Shown here: positions 1 to 5,904 of the stretch, one piece after another | Position numbering within the stretch: position 1 is the stretch's first letter | Layout of the letters: each line of letters opens with the position of its first letter | Origin: Pseudomonadota bacterium | GTDB lineage: Bacteria > Pseudomonadota > Gammaproteobacteria > Steroidobacterales > Steroidobacteraceae | Assembly: GCA_021817875.1 (NCBI GenBank) | Contig: JAKAFQ010000274.1 | Span: 1-6,062 of the forward strand | Direction: 5' to 3' | Length of the DNA: 6,062 bases | Notes under the pieces: model-generated | Database searches by the model: none | What the model was told of the DNA's origin: nothing | Seen by the model: the letters and a program-made list of their open reading frames with translations, nothing else | Translations under genes and position numbers: made by a program

Positions 1-84
1 TTCTGCAACACGACGGGCAACGAGCTCGTCGAGTCCAGCGCCGAAGGCAAGACCTATCGGTTTGTCCTGCGCCGCAGGATTTGA
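1..84 (+). CDS. C-terminal fragment of an unidentified protein
   Basis: Frame 1 is open from the window edge for 27 codons and ends at TGA (82-84). The visible tail is polar, with a Cys-Asn-Thr-Thr start, a charged middle and a basic end that reads YRFVLRRRI. It has no membrane segment and matches no family I recognise from so short a piece. The gene ends 59 bases before the FadL-type gene on the same strand, so the two could be co-transcribed. That the frame is coding is inferred from its openness, its position and the typical gene spacing; the function is unknown. A small GC-rich stem-loop overlaps its last codons. Confidence 0.6.
   Translation, partial: FCNTTGNELVESSAEGKTYRFVLRRRI
64..80 (+). 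terminator. Stem-loop over the end of the upstream gene
   Basis: TCCTGC (65-70) and GCAGGA (74-79) form a perfect six-pair stem closed by a three-base loop, with a possible G-T pair outside it (64/80). It ends two bases before the TGA of the upstream gene. Only TTT follows, so it is a poor intrinsic terminator. It may instead slow transcription, protect an mRNA 3' end or be a chance palindrome inside coding sequence. The pairing is certain; the role is a guess. Confidence 0.25.
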
Positions 85-143
85 CGCTATCGTATGCCAG
101 TACCGCAGCGCAGCTCCGGCGCGGGGGTACGAACGGGGGCACC

Positions 144-1511
144 ATGAAGCACCGTGCATGGGTGAGCGGTATGTTTGTGCTGCTGCTTTGCGCAAGCAGC
201 GCGCACGCCACCAACGGCTATTTCACCGCGGGTGTCGGCGTCAAGAACATCGGCCTCGCCGGCGCCGGCAGCGCCGATCCGCGCGAGGTGATGATCGTCG
301 CCACCAACCCCGCCGGCCTGGCGTACGTCGGGCAGCGCATCGAGCTCGGGCTGTCCCTGTTCAACCCCGACCGGTCCTACAGCAGCTCGCCGAGTCTTGC
401 CAACGGCCAGGGCGGCGCGTTCACCATCGGCCCGGCGAGTCTCACCAGCGCTCACAAGTGGTTTGAAATCCCCTATGCCGCATTCAGCCGCCGGCTCGAC
501 GCGCAGAACAGTCTCGCCGTGGCGTTCTACGGCCGCGGCGGCATGAACACCACCTGGTACGGCGGCAGCGCGACTTTCGATCCGGATGGACCGGGTCCCG
601 CGCCCGTGATGCGCCTTCCCGGCACTTTCGGCACGGGTACCGCCGGTGTGGATCTGATGCAGGCGTTTCTCAGCCTGTCATTCGCTCATGCCATGCTCGA
701 TCATCGCCTGTCCGTGGGCGCCTCGATCATCTTCGCCGCCCAGCGGTTCGAGGCGCGCGGCCTCGGAGCGTTCGCGGGCTATACCGAGACCTTCGCCGCG
801 AGCGGCGGCAAGGTCCTGCCGGGCAACCTGTCGAACAACGGGCATCAGATGTCGTACGGCGGTGGCGCCGCGCTCGGCATCGAGTGGCGACCGGTCTCAC
901 AGTGGGCCTTCGCCGCCGCCTACACCTCCAAGATGCACATGTCCCGTTTCACTCATTACGCGGATCTGTTCGCGGGCCACGGCTCGTTCGACATTCCCGC
1001 CACCGCGACCGTCGGCGCCACATTCAAGCCGGTGAAGCCGCTGGCGATCAGCTTCGACGCGCAGCGCATCTGGTACGGCGCCATCTCCTCGGTCGGCAAT
1101 CCGATCCAGAACATTTTCCGCTGCCCGACGGCCGGCGCCGGCGGCACCGACCTGCAAAGCTGCCTCGGCGGCAGCCGCGGACCGGGATTCGGCTGGCGCA
1201 ACATGACGATCTACAAGTTCGGCGAGCGCTGGCGCATCGACCCGACGTGGACCGTGCGCCTCGGCGTCAGCCACGCGGTGCAGCCGATTCCCGCCTCGCA
1301 GATGACCTTCAATATCCTCGCCCCGGGCGTCATCGAAAATCATTTCACGTTCGGCCTGAGCCGCCACGATGCGCACCATGAGTTCAATCTCGCCCTGGTG
1401 TACGCGCCCAACCAGACCGTCAAAGGACCGAACACCTTCGATCCCACCCAGACGATCACGCTGCGCATGCATCAGTTCGAGGTGGACTTCGGCTATTCCT
1501 GGGATGAGTGA
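144..1511 (+). CDS. Outer-membrane channel of the FadL/OmpP1/TodX family
   Basis: This 455-residue protein is probably a 14-stranded outer-membrane beta-barrel for uptake of hydrophobic compounds such as long-chain fatty acids or hydrocarbons; the family is known for this, but the substrate cannot be read here. Residues 1-22 form a signal peptide (basic start, hydrophobic core, AHA cleavage site). The mature protein starts TNGYF, followed by the family's Gly-rich N-terminal segment (VGVKNIGLAGAG, 31-42) and the NPAG box (55-58). Alternating amphipathic strands fill the rest. Cys327 and Cys340 lie in a likely surface loop and may form a disulfide. The last strand ends FGYSW followed by Asp-Glu, so the usual terminal aromatic is not the final residue. 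I chose the ATG at 144, preceded by GGGGGC, because it gives a clean signal peptide; the frame is also open from a TTG at 81. The OsmC-like gene follows 18 bases downstream. Confidence 0.93.
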   Translation: MKHRAWVSGMFVLLLCASSAHATNGYFTAGVGVKNIGLAGAGSADPREVMIVATNPAGLAYVGQRIELGLSLFNPDRSYSSSPSLANGQGGAFTIGPASLTSAHKWFEIPYAAFSRRLDAQNSLAVAFYGRGGMNTTWYGGSATFDPDGPGPAPVMRLPGTFGTGTAGVDLMQAFLSLSFAHAMLDHRLSVGASIIFAAQRFEARGLGAFAGYTETFAASGGKVLPGNLSNNGHQMSYGGGAALGIEWRPVSQWAFAAAYTSKMHMSRFTHYADLFAGHGSFDIPATATVGATFKPVKPLAISFDAQRIWYGAISSVGNPIQNIFRCPTAGAGGTDLQSCLGGSRGPGFGWRNMTIYKFGERWRIDPTWTVRLGVSHAVQPIPASQMTFNILAPGVIENHFTFGLSRHDAHHEFNLALVYAPNQTVKGPNTFDPTQTITLRMHQFEVDFGYSWDE

Positions 1512-1529
1512 TCGCCGCTCGCGGCACAC

Positions 1530-2000
1530 GTGGATCCCTTTCCCCACATCTACACCGCCACCGCGACCGGCACGCAGTCCGGCGTGGTGAGCCTCAGTTC
1601 GGCCGGACCACCCACGCTCACGAGCGCGCCGGCGGCGCAGTTCGGCGGACCCGGCTCGCTCTGGTCGCCGGAGGCGCTGCTCGCGGCGGCGCTCGCCGAC
1701 TGCTTCATCCTGACGTTCCGCGCGGTGAGCGGCGCGGCGCTGTTCGGCTGGCTCAGCCTGCAATGCCGGGTCGATGCGACGTTGAGCCGGGTCGACCGCC
1801 GGGTGCAGTTCAGCGCCTTCAGCGTGCATGCGACACTGAGCCTCGCGCCGGGAGCGGACGCGTCGAAGGCGAGGCGTCTGCTCAGGCAGGCGGAGCGCGC
1901 CTGCCTGATCATCAATTCCCTGAAGGGCCGGCACACGCTCGAAGCGCACATCCTCCACGGCGCCGCAGACGGTGGCCGCACCGCGCCGGCAACCGCCTGA
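1530..2000 (+). CDS. OsmC/Ohr-family peroxiredoxin-like protein
   Basis: This 156-residue protein belongs to the OsmC superfamily, whose characterised members reduce organic or hydrogen peroxides with a pair of cysteines in the cytoplasm. Both cysteines are present in family context: Cys58 in ALADCFILTF and Cys125 in ERACLIINSL. Glu48 lies in the conserved WSPEALL stretch that precedes the first cysteine. An FGGPG segment (38-42) and the overall length also fit. The start is a GTG at 1530; no ATG fits this frame upstream, because the channel gene's own stop codon is in the same frame 18 bases before. No clear ribosome binding site lies in that gap, which suggests translation coupled to the upstream gene. 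Pairing with a lipid or hydrocarbon channel would fit defence against organic peroxides, but this is inference. It belongs to a subgroup without an assigned substrate, so I give no gene symbol. Confidence 0.9.
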   Translation: MDPFPHIYTATATGTQSGVVSLSSAGPPTLTSAPAAQFGGPGSLWSPEALLAAALADCFILTFRAVSGAALFGWLSLQCRVDATLSRVDRRVQFSAFSVHATLSLAPGADASKARRLLRQAERACLIINSLKGRHTLEAHILHGAADGGRTAPATA

Positions 2001-2017
2001 GCGGCTCCGGGCCGGGC

Positions 2018-2046
2018 TGGTGCCACTGCGATAGCAGTTGGCGCCG
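2018..2046. terminator. Stem-loop between convergent genes
   Basis: GGTGCC (2019-2024) pairs with GGCGCC (2040-2045) including one G-T pair, and ACTGC (2025-2029) pairs with GCAGT (2034-2038). The loop is GATA and T2039 is bulged. The stem lies in the 59-base gap between the stop codons of the OsmC-like gene (+) and the NarL-like gene (-), where a bidirectional terminator is expected. Neither side has a T-run, so it may act with Rho or simply protect mRNA ends. The base pairing is seen; termination is inferred from location. Confidence 0.4.
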
Positions 2047-2059
2047 CCCCGTGCCGCGA

Positions 2060-2704
2060 CTACGGCCGCGCGGCCAGGCCGCGCTGCGCCGCCAGCACCG
2101 CCGCCTCGACGCGCGAGGACAGGCCGAGCTTGCGCAGGATGGCCTTGACATGCAGCTTCACCGTGCCGTCGCAGATGCCCAGCTGGCGCGCGATGATCTT
2201 GTTGCTTTCGCCCTCGGCGAGATGGCGCAGAATTTCCAGCTCGCGCGGCGTCAGGTCCTCCCACAGCGCCGGACGCCGCGCGCCATCGGCCGCACCGCTC
2301 TGCACCGCCCTGGCGAGCACCGTGGTCAGCTCCGGCGTCACCACGGTCTTGCCGGCGAGAATCTCCTGCAGTGCCTGCACCAGCTCATCGGGATCCATGT
2401 CCTTCAGAAGGTAGCCCTGGGCGCCGCGACGCAGGCAGTCGACCAGATCGCGCTCGTCACTGCTGGTGGTGAGCATCACCACCGGTTGACCGAAACCGCT
2501 CGCGCGCAGTCCCTGCAGCACCTCGAGGCCACTCATCCCCGGCATCCGCAGGTCGAGCAGCACCACATCGGGCCGGCTCGCCGCGGCGAGCTGCACGCCC
2601 TGCTCACCGGTGCCGACCACACTCACTGTGATGCCGCGCCGCTCCAGAAGGCCCTTCAGACCCACCCGGAACAGCGTGTGGTCATCGATGATGAGTACGT
2701 GCAT
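2060..2704 (-). CDS. narL: NarL-like response regulator (receiver plus LuxR-type DNA-binding domain)
   Basis: This 214-residue cytoplasmic transcription factor is the likely phosphorylation partner of the kinase encoded just upstream. The receiver domain spans about residues 1-120: acidic pocket Asp7-Asp8, phospho-acceptor Asp51 in LLDLRMPGMSG, Thr79, and Lys101 in YLLKD. A linker follows, then a LuxR/GerE helix-turn-helix domain at about 150-211: LTPRELEIL, NKIIARQLGI and recognition-helix region GTVKLHVKAILRKL. The ending SRVEAAVLA closely follows E. coli NarL as I remember it, so NarL-type target sites (TACYYMT heptamers) are plausible. The ATG at 2704 lies 8 bases after the kinase stop, with only a weak AGG before it, so coupled translation is likely. 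All phosphorylation residues are intact. The narL symbol reflects family resemblance; because the partner kinase lacks a nitrate sensor, a role in nitrate control is not shown. Confidence 0.9.
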   Translation of the reverse strand: MHVLIIDDHTLFRVGLKGLLERRGITVSVVGTGEQGVQLAAASRPDVVLLDLRMPGMSGLEVLQGLRASGFGQPVVMLTTSSDERDLVDCLRRGAQGYLLKDMDPDELVQALQEILAGKTVVTPELTTVLARAVQSGAADGARRPALWEDLTPRELEILRHLAEGESNKIIARQLGICDGTVKLHVKAILRKLGLSSRVEAAVLAAQRGLAARP

Positions 2705-2712
2705 GTTACGGC

Positions 2713-4353
2713 CTATGCACCCACCCGCTCAGCTGCGTCGATGCCTCCCGGCAACGGAAACGCGAGCATCACGCGCGTGCCCTCGCCCATGTCACTTTCG
2801 ACCCGGAGCGCGCCGCCGAGCCGGCGCGCCCGGTCCTGCATGATCGACAGGCCGAGATGCTCGCCGGGGCGCTCGTCGATGTCGCTCAGCCTGAACCCGG
2901 CGCCGTCGTCTTCAATCAGGACCCAGCCGGTATGCTTGCGGGCGTCATCGCGCAGGATCAGGCGCACGTGCCGGGCGCGGCCGTGCTTGCGCACATTGAC
3001 CAGGGCTTCCTGCACGATCCGCAGTATCTGCATCTCCATGTGCGCCGGCAGGCGGGTGTCATGCCATTCCTGTTGAAAAAAGATATCGACACCACTATCG
3101 CGAGAGAAACCCTCCACCACCTTCTCGACCGCCGTCACCAGCCCGCCGTGCTGCATCGGCGCCCGGAACTGCACCAGCAGCTCGCGCAGTTCGCGGTTGG
3201 CCTCATCGAGGCTGTTGCTGATGCGGCTGAGCAGATGCCGCGCCGCCGGCTGATCGCCTGCCTCGAACGTCTCGTCCAAGGTGCGCACCTGAAAACGCAG
3301 ACTGCTCAGGGTCTGGGCGAGGGAATCGTGCAGCTCGTGGGCAAGCAGGGTGCGCTCTTCCATCACACTGAGCCGCTTCGCCTCCTCATCCAGCCGCGCC
3401 TTTTCGATCGCCATGCCGAGGTGCCGGCCGATGTTCTTCAGCAGATCGTTCAGGTCCTCGCGTGGGAACGGCACCGGCTGCTCGAGGAACAGGTTGTAGA
3501 TGCCCAGCACCCGGCCGCGGTAGATCAGCGGCACGGCCACCATCTCCAGACACTCGTCGCCGGCCAGAACCGGCCGGCCGAGTACGCCGCGGCAGAGTTG
3601 CACCGCTTGAGACTGCAGCGCGCGCTGCGACACCGCCCGGCCGCAGGCGCACTGGCCGAGCGCCACCAGCCGCTCGCGCCCGACGATCTCCTCGTCGAGC
3701 CCTTCGCTCGCGACCAGGCGCAGCCGACCGTCCGCGGTGAGCAGACGCACCAGGCCCCCACGGGCCTCGACCACCTCGCTGATGATCTCGAGGAATTTCT
3801 TCAGCAGTTGGTCGAGATCGCGCGAGGTGTTGATCGTCGCCGCAACGTCGCAGAGGATTTCGAGCGAGCGCGTCTTCTGCGCGATGCGGCGCGTGGCCTT
3901 CTGCACCCGCGCTTCCAGCTGCGCCGACAGGCCCGACACCATCTCCCCGAGGCCGTTGAGATCACGCGCCAGGGCGCGCACGGCGCCGGATTGCGCCTCG
4001 GGAACCCGCGCCGTGAGTTCTCCGGCGCGCATCCGTCCCGCCCACTGGCGCAGCTGCGCCAGTGGCTGCAGCAACTCGCGCCGCAGGCGCTGCTGCAGCA
4101 GCAGCGTCAGTATCACCGCCGCGCCGATCAGAACCGGCACCAGGACCGAGAGCGCCATACGCCACACCGGCGGGGCCGAGAACGGCAGCGCCAGCGCGCC
4201 GAGCAGCGCCAGCGCGCCGAGCAGCAGCAACAGCAGCGGCAGGCTCAGGCCGCTGTCCCCCCAAACGCCCGTGACGGGCAGGTCATCAGCGGACGTCCCT
4301 GCCGCCTCGACGGCCTGCGCGGCGCGACGCTGCATGTGCCCGATGACACTCAT
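2713..4353 (-). CDS. NarX-like sensor histidine kinase without a periplasmic sensor domain
   Basis: This 546-residue inner-membrane kinase has, in order: a polar N-terminus (1-36), membrane helix one (about 37-58, rich in Leu, Ala and Gly), a loop of about seven residues (SAPPVWR), membrane helix two (about 66-87), a HAMP domain (about 88-142), a short coiled coil, a GAF domain (about 180-317), a HisKA_3 dimerisation domain and a HATPase domain (about 440-535). The phospho-accepting histidine is His342 in ELHDSLAQTLS, a sequence typical of NarX/NarQ kinases. ATP-binding motifs are intact: N-box IVQEALVNVRKHG, G1 EDDGAGF and G2 HLGLSIM. True NarX has a periplasmic four-helix domain with the nitrate-binding P-box; here it is absent. 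The GAF domain carries Cys235, Cys237, Cys254 and Cys268, possible redox or metal ligands. Helix one contains an exact six-residue duplication. The ATG at 4353 follows TTGGAAA; Met7 is an alternative start. It is co-transcribed with the regulator 8 bases downstream. Confidence 0.9.
   Translation of the reverse strand: MSVIGHMQRRAAQAVEAAGTSADDLPVTGVWGDSGLSLPLLLLLLGALALLGALALPFSAPPVWRMALSVLVPVLIGAAVILTLLLQQRLRRELLQPLAQLRQWAGRMRAGELTARVPEAQSGAVRALARDLNGLGEMVSGLSAQLEARVQKATRRIAQKTRSLEILCDVAATINTSRDLDQLLKKFLEIISEVVEARGGLVRLLTADGRLRLVASEGLDEEIVGRERLVALGQCACGRAVSQRALQSQAVQLCRGVLGRPVLAGDECLEMVAVPLIYRGRVLGIYNLFLEQPVPFPREDLNDLLKNIGRHLGMAIEKARLDEEAKRLSVMEERTLLAHELHDSLAQTLSSLRFQVRTLDETFEAGDQPAARHLLSRISNSLDEANRELRELLVQFRAPMQHGGLVTAVEKVVEGFSRDSGVDIFFQQEWHDTRLPAHMEMQILRIVQEALVNVRKHGRARHVRLILRDDARKHTGWVLIEDDGAGFRLSDIDERPGEHLGLSIMQDRARRLGGALRVESDMGEGTRVMLAFPLPGGIDAAERVGA
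4185..4225. repeat. Perfect 18-base tandem repeat inside the kinase gene
   Basis: The 18-base unit AGCGCCAGCGCGCCGAGC occurs twice head to tail at 4187-4204 and 4205-4222. The same period holds from 4185 to 4225, about 2.3 copies. Because 18 is a multiple of three, the reading frame is kept and the protein gains a duplicated LGALAL (residues 45-50 and 51-56) in membrane helix one. Exact identity at the DNA level points to a recent duplication or active slippage rather than mere Leu/Ala composition. Confidence 0.85.
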
Positions 4354-4494
4354 TTTCCAACGGCCCCCTGGTCGCGCCGCCGCGCCGTCCGCCCGGACGG
4401 GCGCAACGCTCGCGCGGTATCGCGCCGCACAAAGCCTATTAGAAAACGCTAAACCAATTGCCCGGCCGCCGCAAGTCAGTAAAGTCCGGGGTGG
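4354..4494 (-). promoter_or_regulatory. Probable leader and promoter region of the two-component pair
   Basis: This 141-base spacer between the dsrN stop and the kinase start is the only sizeable gap on the minus strand. It contains a strikingly AT-rich stretch at 4431-4459 in otherwise GC-rich DNA, with an inverted repeat TTAG-N6-CTAA (4439-4452). Two GC-rich stem-loops lie between that stretch and the kinase start. I could not fit convincing -35/-10 boxes, and I found no good NarL heptamer or FNR box. A promoter here is inferred from spacing and base composition; read-through from dsrN is the alternative. Confidence 0.4.
4382..4404 (-). other. GC-rich stem-loop in the kinase leader
   Basis: CCGTCC (4385-4390) pairs perfectly with GGACGG (4395-4400) around a GCCC loop. 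Three further pairs (4382-4384 with 4402-4404) follow after a bulged G4401. It lies 28 bases before the kinase ATG. A second, smaller stem, GCGCG (4412-4416) with CGCGC (4421-4425) around GTAT, lies just upstream. Neither is followed by a T-run, so they could be leader structures affecting translation or mRNA stability, or remnants of a terminator behind dsrN. Confidence 0.4.
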
Positions 4495-5889
4495 TCACAC
4501 GCCGCACGCGAGGCGCAGGGGCGCGGCCCGCGCACAGCGGCGCACGAACCCCACGAAACGCCGCGGCCAGGGATTGGCTTGCGAATCATGCAGATGCGCA
4601 TAGCTCGCCAGCACATTGCGGTAGACGATGCCGTCGTGGCGGCCGTCGATGCCGGTACCGCGCAGCACCTCGTAGGCATACTCGATGTCGGCGCTGATAT
4701 TCGTCAGCGTCGAGTAATGAAACTCATGCGCATCGAACTGTGGGCGCGAATTCGGCCAGGGGCCCTTGCCGGTCTCGCGCAGCCGGACGTAACCATGGCC
4801 CGCCGGGCGTGGGCTCATCCGCACGTCCGCCGGGATCGCCCCGACCATCTCCACCCGCCTGCCCTGCCAGCTGATGCTGCGCGACAGATACATCAGCCCG
4901 CCGCATTCGGCATAGACGGGCAGCCCCGCCTCGATGGCCGCGCGCAGCTCGCGGCGCAGGCTCAGGTTCCCGCGCAACGCATCGAGATGGGTTTCCGGAA
5001 AGCCGCCGCCGACGAACAGACCATCGACCTGCGGCAGATGCGGATCATGCAGCGTGTCGAATTCCACCAGCTCGGCTCCGGCCTCGGTGAGCGCCTCCAG
5101 GTCGGAAGCGTAGTAGAAGCCGAAGGCGGCATCGCGGGCGATCCCGAGGCGCACATCGCCGCCAGGGGCGATGGCGCCTCGCGGCAGCGGCGCCGCGGTC
5201 CGCGCCGTGGCGCTCGCGGCGATCTGCATCAGCCTGTCGAGGTCCACCGAGGCGCTGACCGTGGCCGCAATGCGCGCGATGATCCGCCGCGCCGCCGGCA
5301 TCTCGCGGCTCGGGATCAGCCCCAGATGCCGCTCGGTGATCGTCATGGACGCCTGCAGCCCGATCGCGCCGATGACCGGGATGGAGGTGTAATGTTCGAT
5401 CGCGGCGCGCAGCTTCGCTTCATGGCGGGCGCTCGCCACCTTGTTGAGGATCACGCCGGCGATGCGCACCTGCGGTGCGAACGCCTGGTAGCCGAGGATG
5501 AGCGGCGCGACCCCGCGCGCCATGCCCTGGGTATCGACGACCAGCAGCACCGGCACGCCGAGCAGCTGCGCCAGCGCGGCGTTGCTGTCGCTGCCCTGCA
5601 GATCCATGCCGTCGTGCAGTCCCTTGTTGCCTTCGATGAGGGCGACATCGGCCGCCCCTGCGCGGCGCAGAAAGCACGCGGTGATCTCGTCCCTGGACAT
5701 GGTGCGGAAATCGAGGTTGTGACAGGGCCGGCCGGCCGCCTCGGTGAGCCACATCGGATCGATGTAATCGGGACCCTTCTTGAACGGCTGCACGCTCGCC
5801 CCGCGGGTGGCCAACGCCCGGCACAGACCGAGGCTCACGGTCGTCTTGCCCGAAGACTTGTGCACGGCCGAGATCATCACCTGGGGCAT
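4495..5889 (-). CDS. dsrN: DsrN-like glutamine-dependent amidase (CobB/CbiA family)
   Basis: This 464-residue cytoplasmic enzyme resembles cobyrinate a,c-diamide synthase. It has an N-terminal ATP-dependent domain with the P-loop-like SAVHKSSGKTT (7-17), KKGPDYIDPMW (37-47) and EGNKGLHDG (86-94), then a linker with RDAAFGFYY (252-260), then a class I glutamine amidotransferase domain. That domain has GGGFPE (294-299), nucleophile Cys329 in YAECGG, HEFHYS (388-393) and ASYAHLH (428-434) with the likely catalytic histidine. Biosynthetic CobB/CbiA usually reads EGVMGLYDG where this has EGNKGLHDG, as I recall in DsrN, the protein proposed to amidate siroheme for sulfite reductase in sulfur oxidisers. 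The upstream membrane-protein tail fits the known dsrP-dsrN order. The ATG at 5889 has a strong GGGAGG nine bases before it. The main alternative is a true cobB for cobalamin synthesis; no other cobalamin gene is visible. Confidence 0.85.
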   Translation of the reverse strand: MPQVMISAVHKSSGKTTVSLGLCRALATRGASVQPFKKGPDYIDPMWLTEAAGRPCHNLDFRTMSRDEITACFLRRAGAADVALIEGNKGLHDGMDLQGSDSNAALAQLLGVPVLLVVDTQGMARGVAPLILGYQAFAPQVRIAGVILNKVASARHEAKLRAAIEHYTSIPVIGAIGLQASMTITERHLGLIPSREMPAARRIIARIAATVSASVDLDRLMQIAASATARTAAPLPRGAIAPGGDVRLGIARDAAFGFYYASDLEALTEAGAELVEFDTLHDPHLPQVDGLFVGGGFPETHLDALRGNLSLRRELRAAIEAGLPVYAECGGLMYLSRSISWQGRRVEMVGAIPADVRMSPRPAGHGYVRLRETGKGPWPNSRPQFDAHEFHYSTLTNISADIEYAYEVLRGTGIDGRHDGIVYRNVLASYAHLHDSQANPWPRRFVGFVRRCARAAPLRLACGV

Positions 5890-5898
5890 GAGCGCATG

Positions 5899-5904
5899 CC
5901 TCCC
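5899..5904 (-). promoter_or_regulatory. Ribosome binding site of dsrN
   Basis: On the minus strand the stop codon of the upstream gene runs straight into GGGAGG (TGAGGGAGG), nine bases before the dsrN ATG at 5889. Another ATG at 5897-5895 lies only one base after this motif and in a different frame, so spacing decides for 5889. The arrangement suggests coupled translation of the two genes. Confidence 0.65.

Noticed and set aside
100..130. Inverted repeat GTACC...GGTAC before the channel gene
   Set aside because: It has only five pairs around a 21-base loop, which is easily met by chance; no promoter boxes or known operator accompany it.
897..2264. A 455-codon open frame on the - strand across the channel and OsmC genes
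   Set aside because: It runs against two well-supported genes and into the NarL-like gene in another frame; its Arg/Ala-rich product has no domain or plausible start signal.
1508..3076. A 522-codon open frame on the + strand across the convergent junction
   Set aside because: It overlaps the OsmC-like gene in another frame and is antisense to the regulator and kinase; its composition is typical of a GC-driven shadow frame.
2857..4452. A 531-codon open frame on the + strand opposite the kinase gene
   Set aside because: It is entirely antisense to a kinase with intact domains. Its product is rich in Arg, Gln, His and Ala with no recognisable domain, as expected from G/C-biased third positions on the other strand.
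4457..4475. TTGC...GCAA stem just after dsrN as a terminator
   Set aside because: It has only four pairs with a GC-rich loop that does not pair well, and no T-run follows directly on the minus strand.
4354..4494. NarL heptamers or an FNR box before the kinase
   Set aside because: The closest match (TACTGAC on the minus strand) misses the consensus at its last base and has no properly spaced partner; no TTGAT-N4-ATCAA-like site was seen.
4495..5889. Annotation as cobB of a cobalamin pathway
   Set aside because: The family fits, but the EGNKGLHDG motif, the membrane-protein neighbour and the lack of visible cobalamin genes favour DsrN; kept as the alternative.
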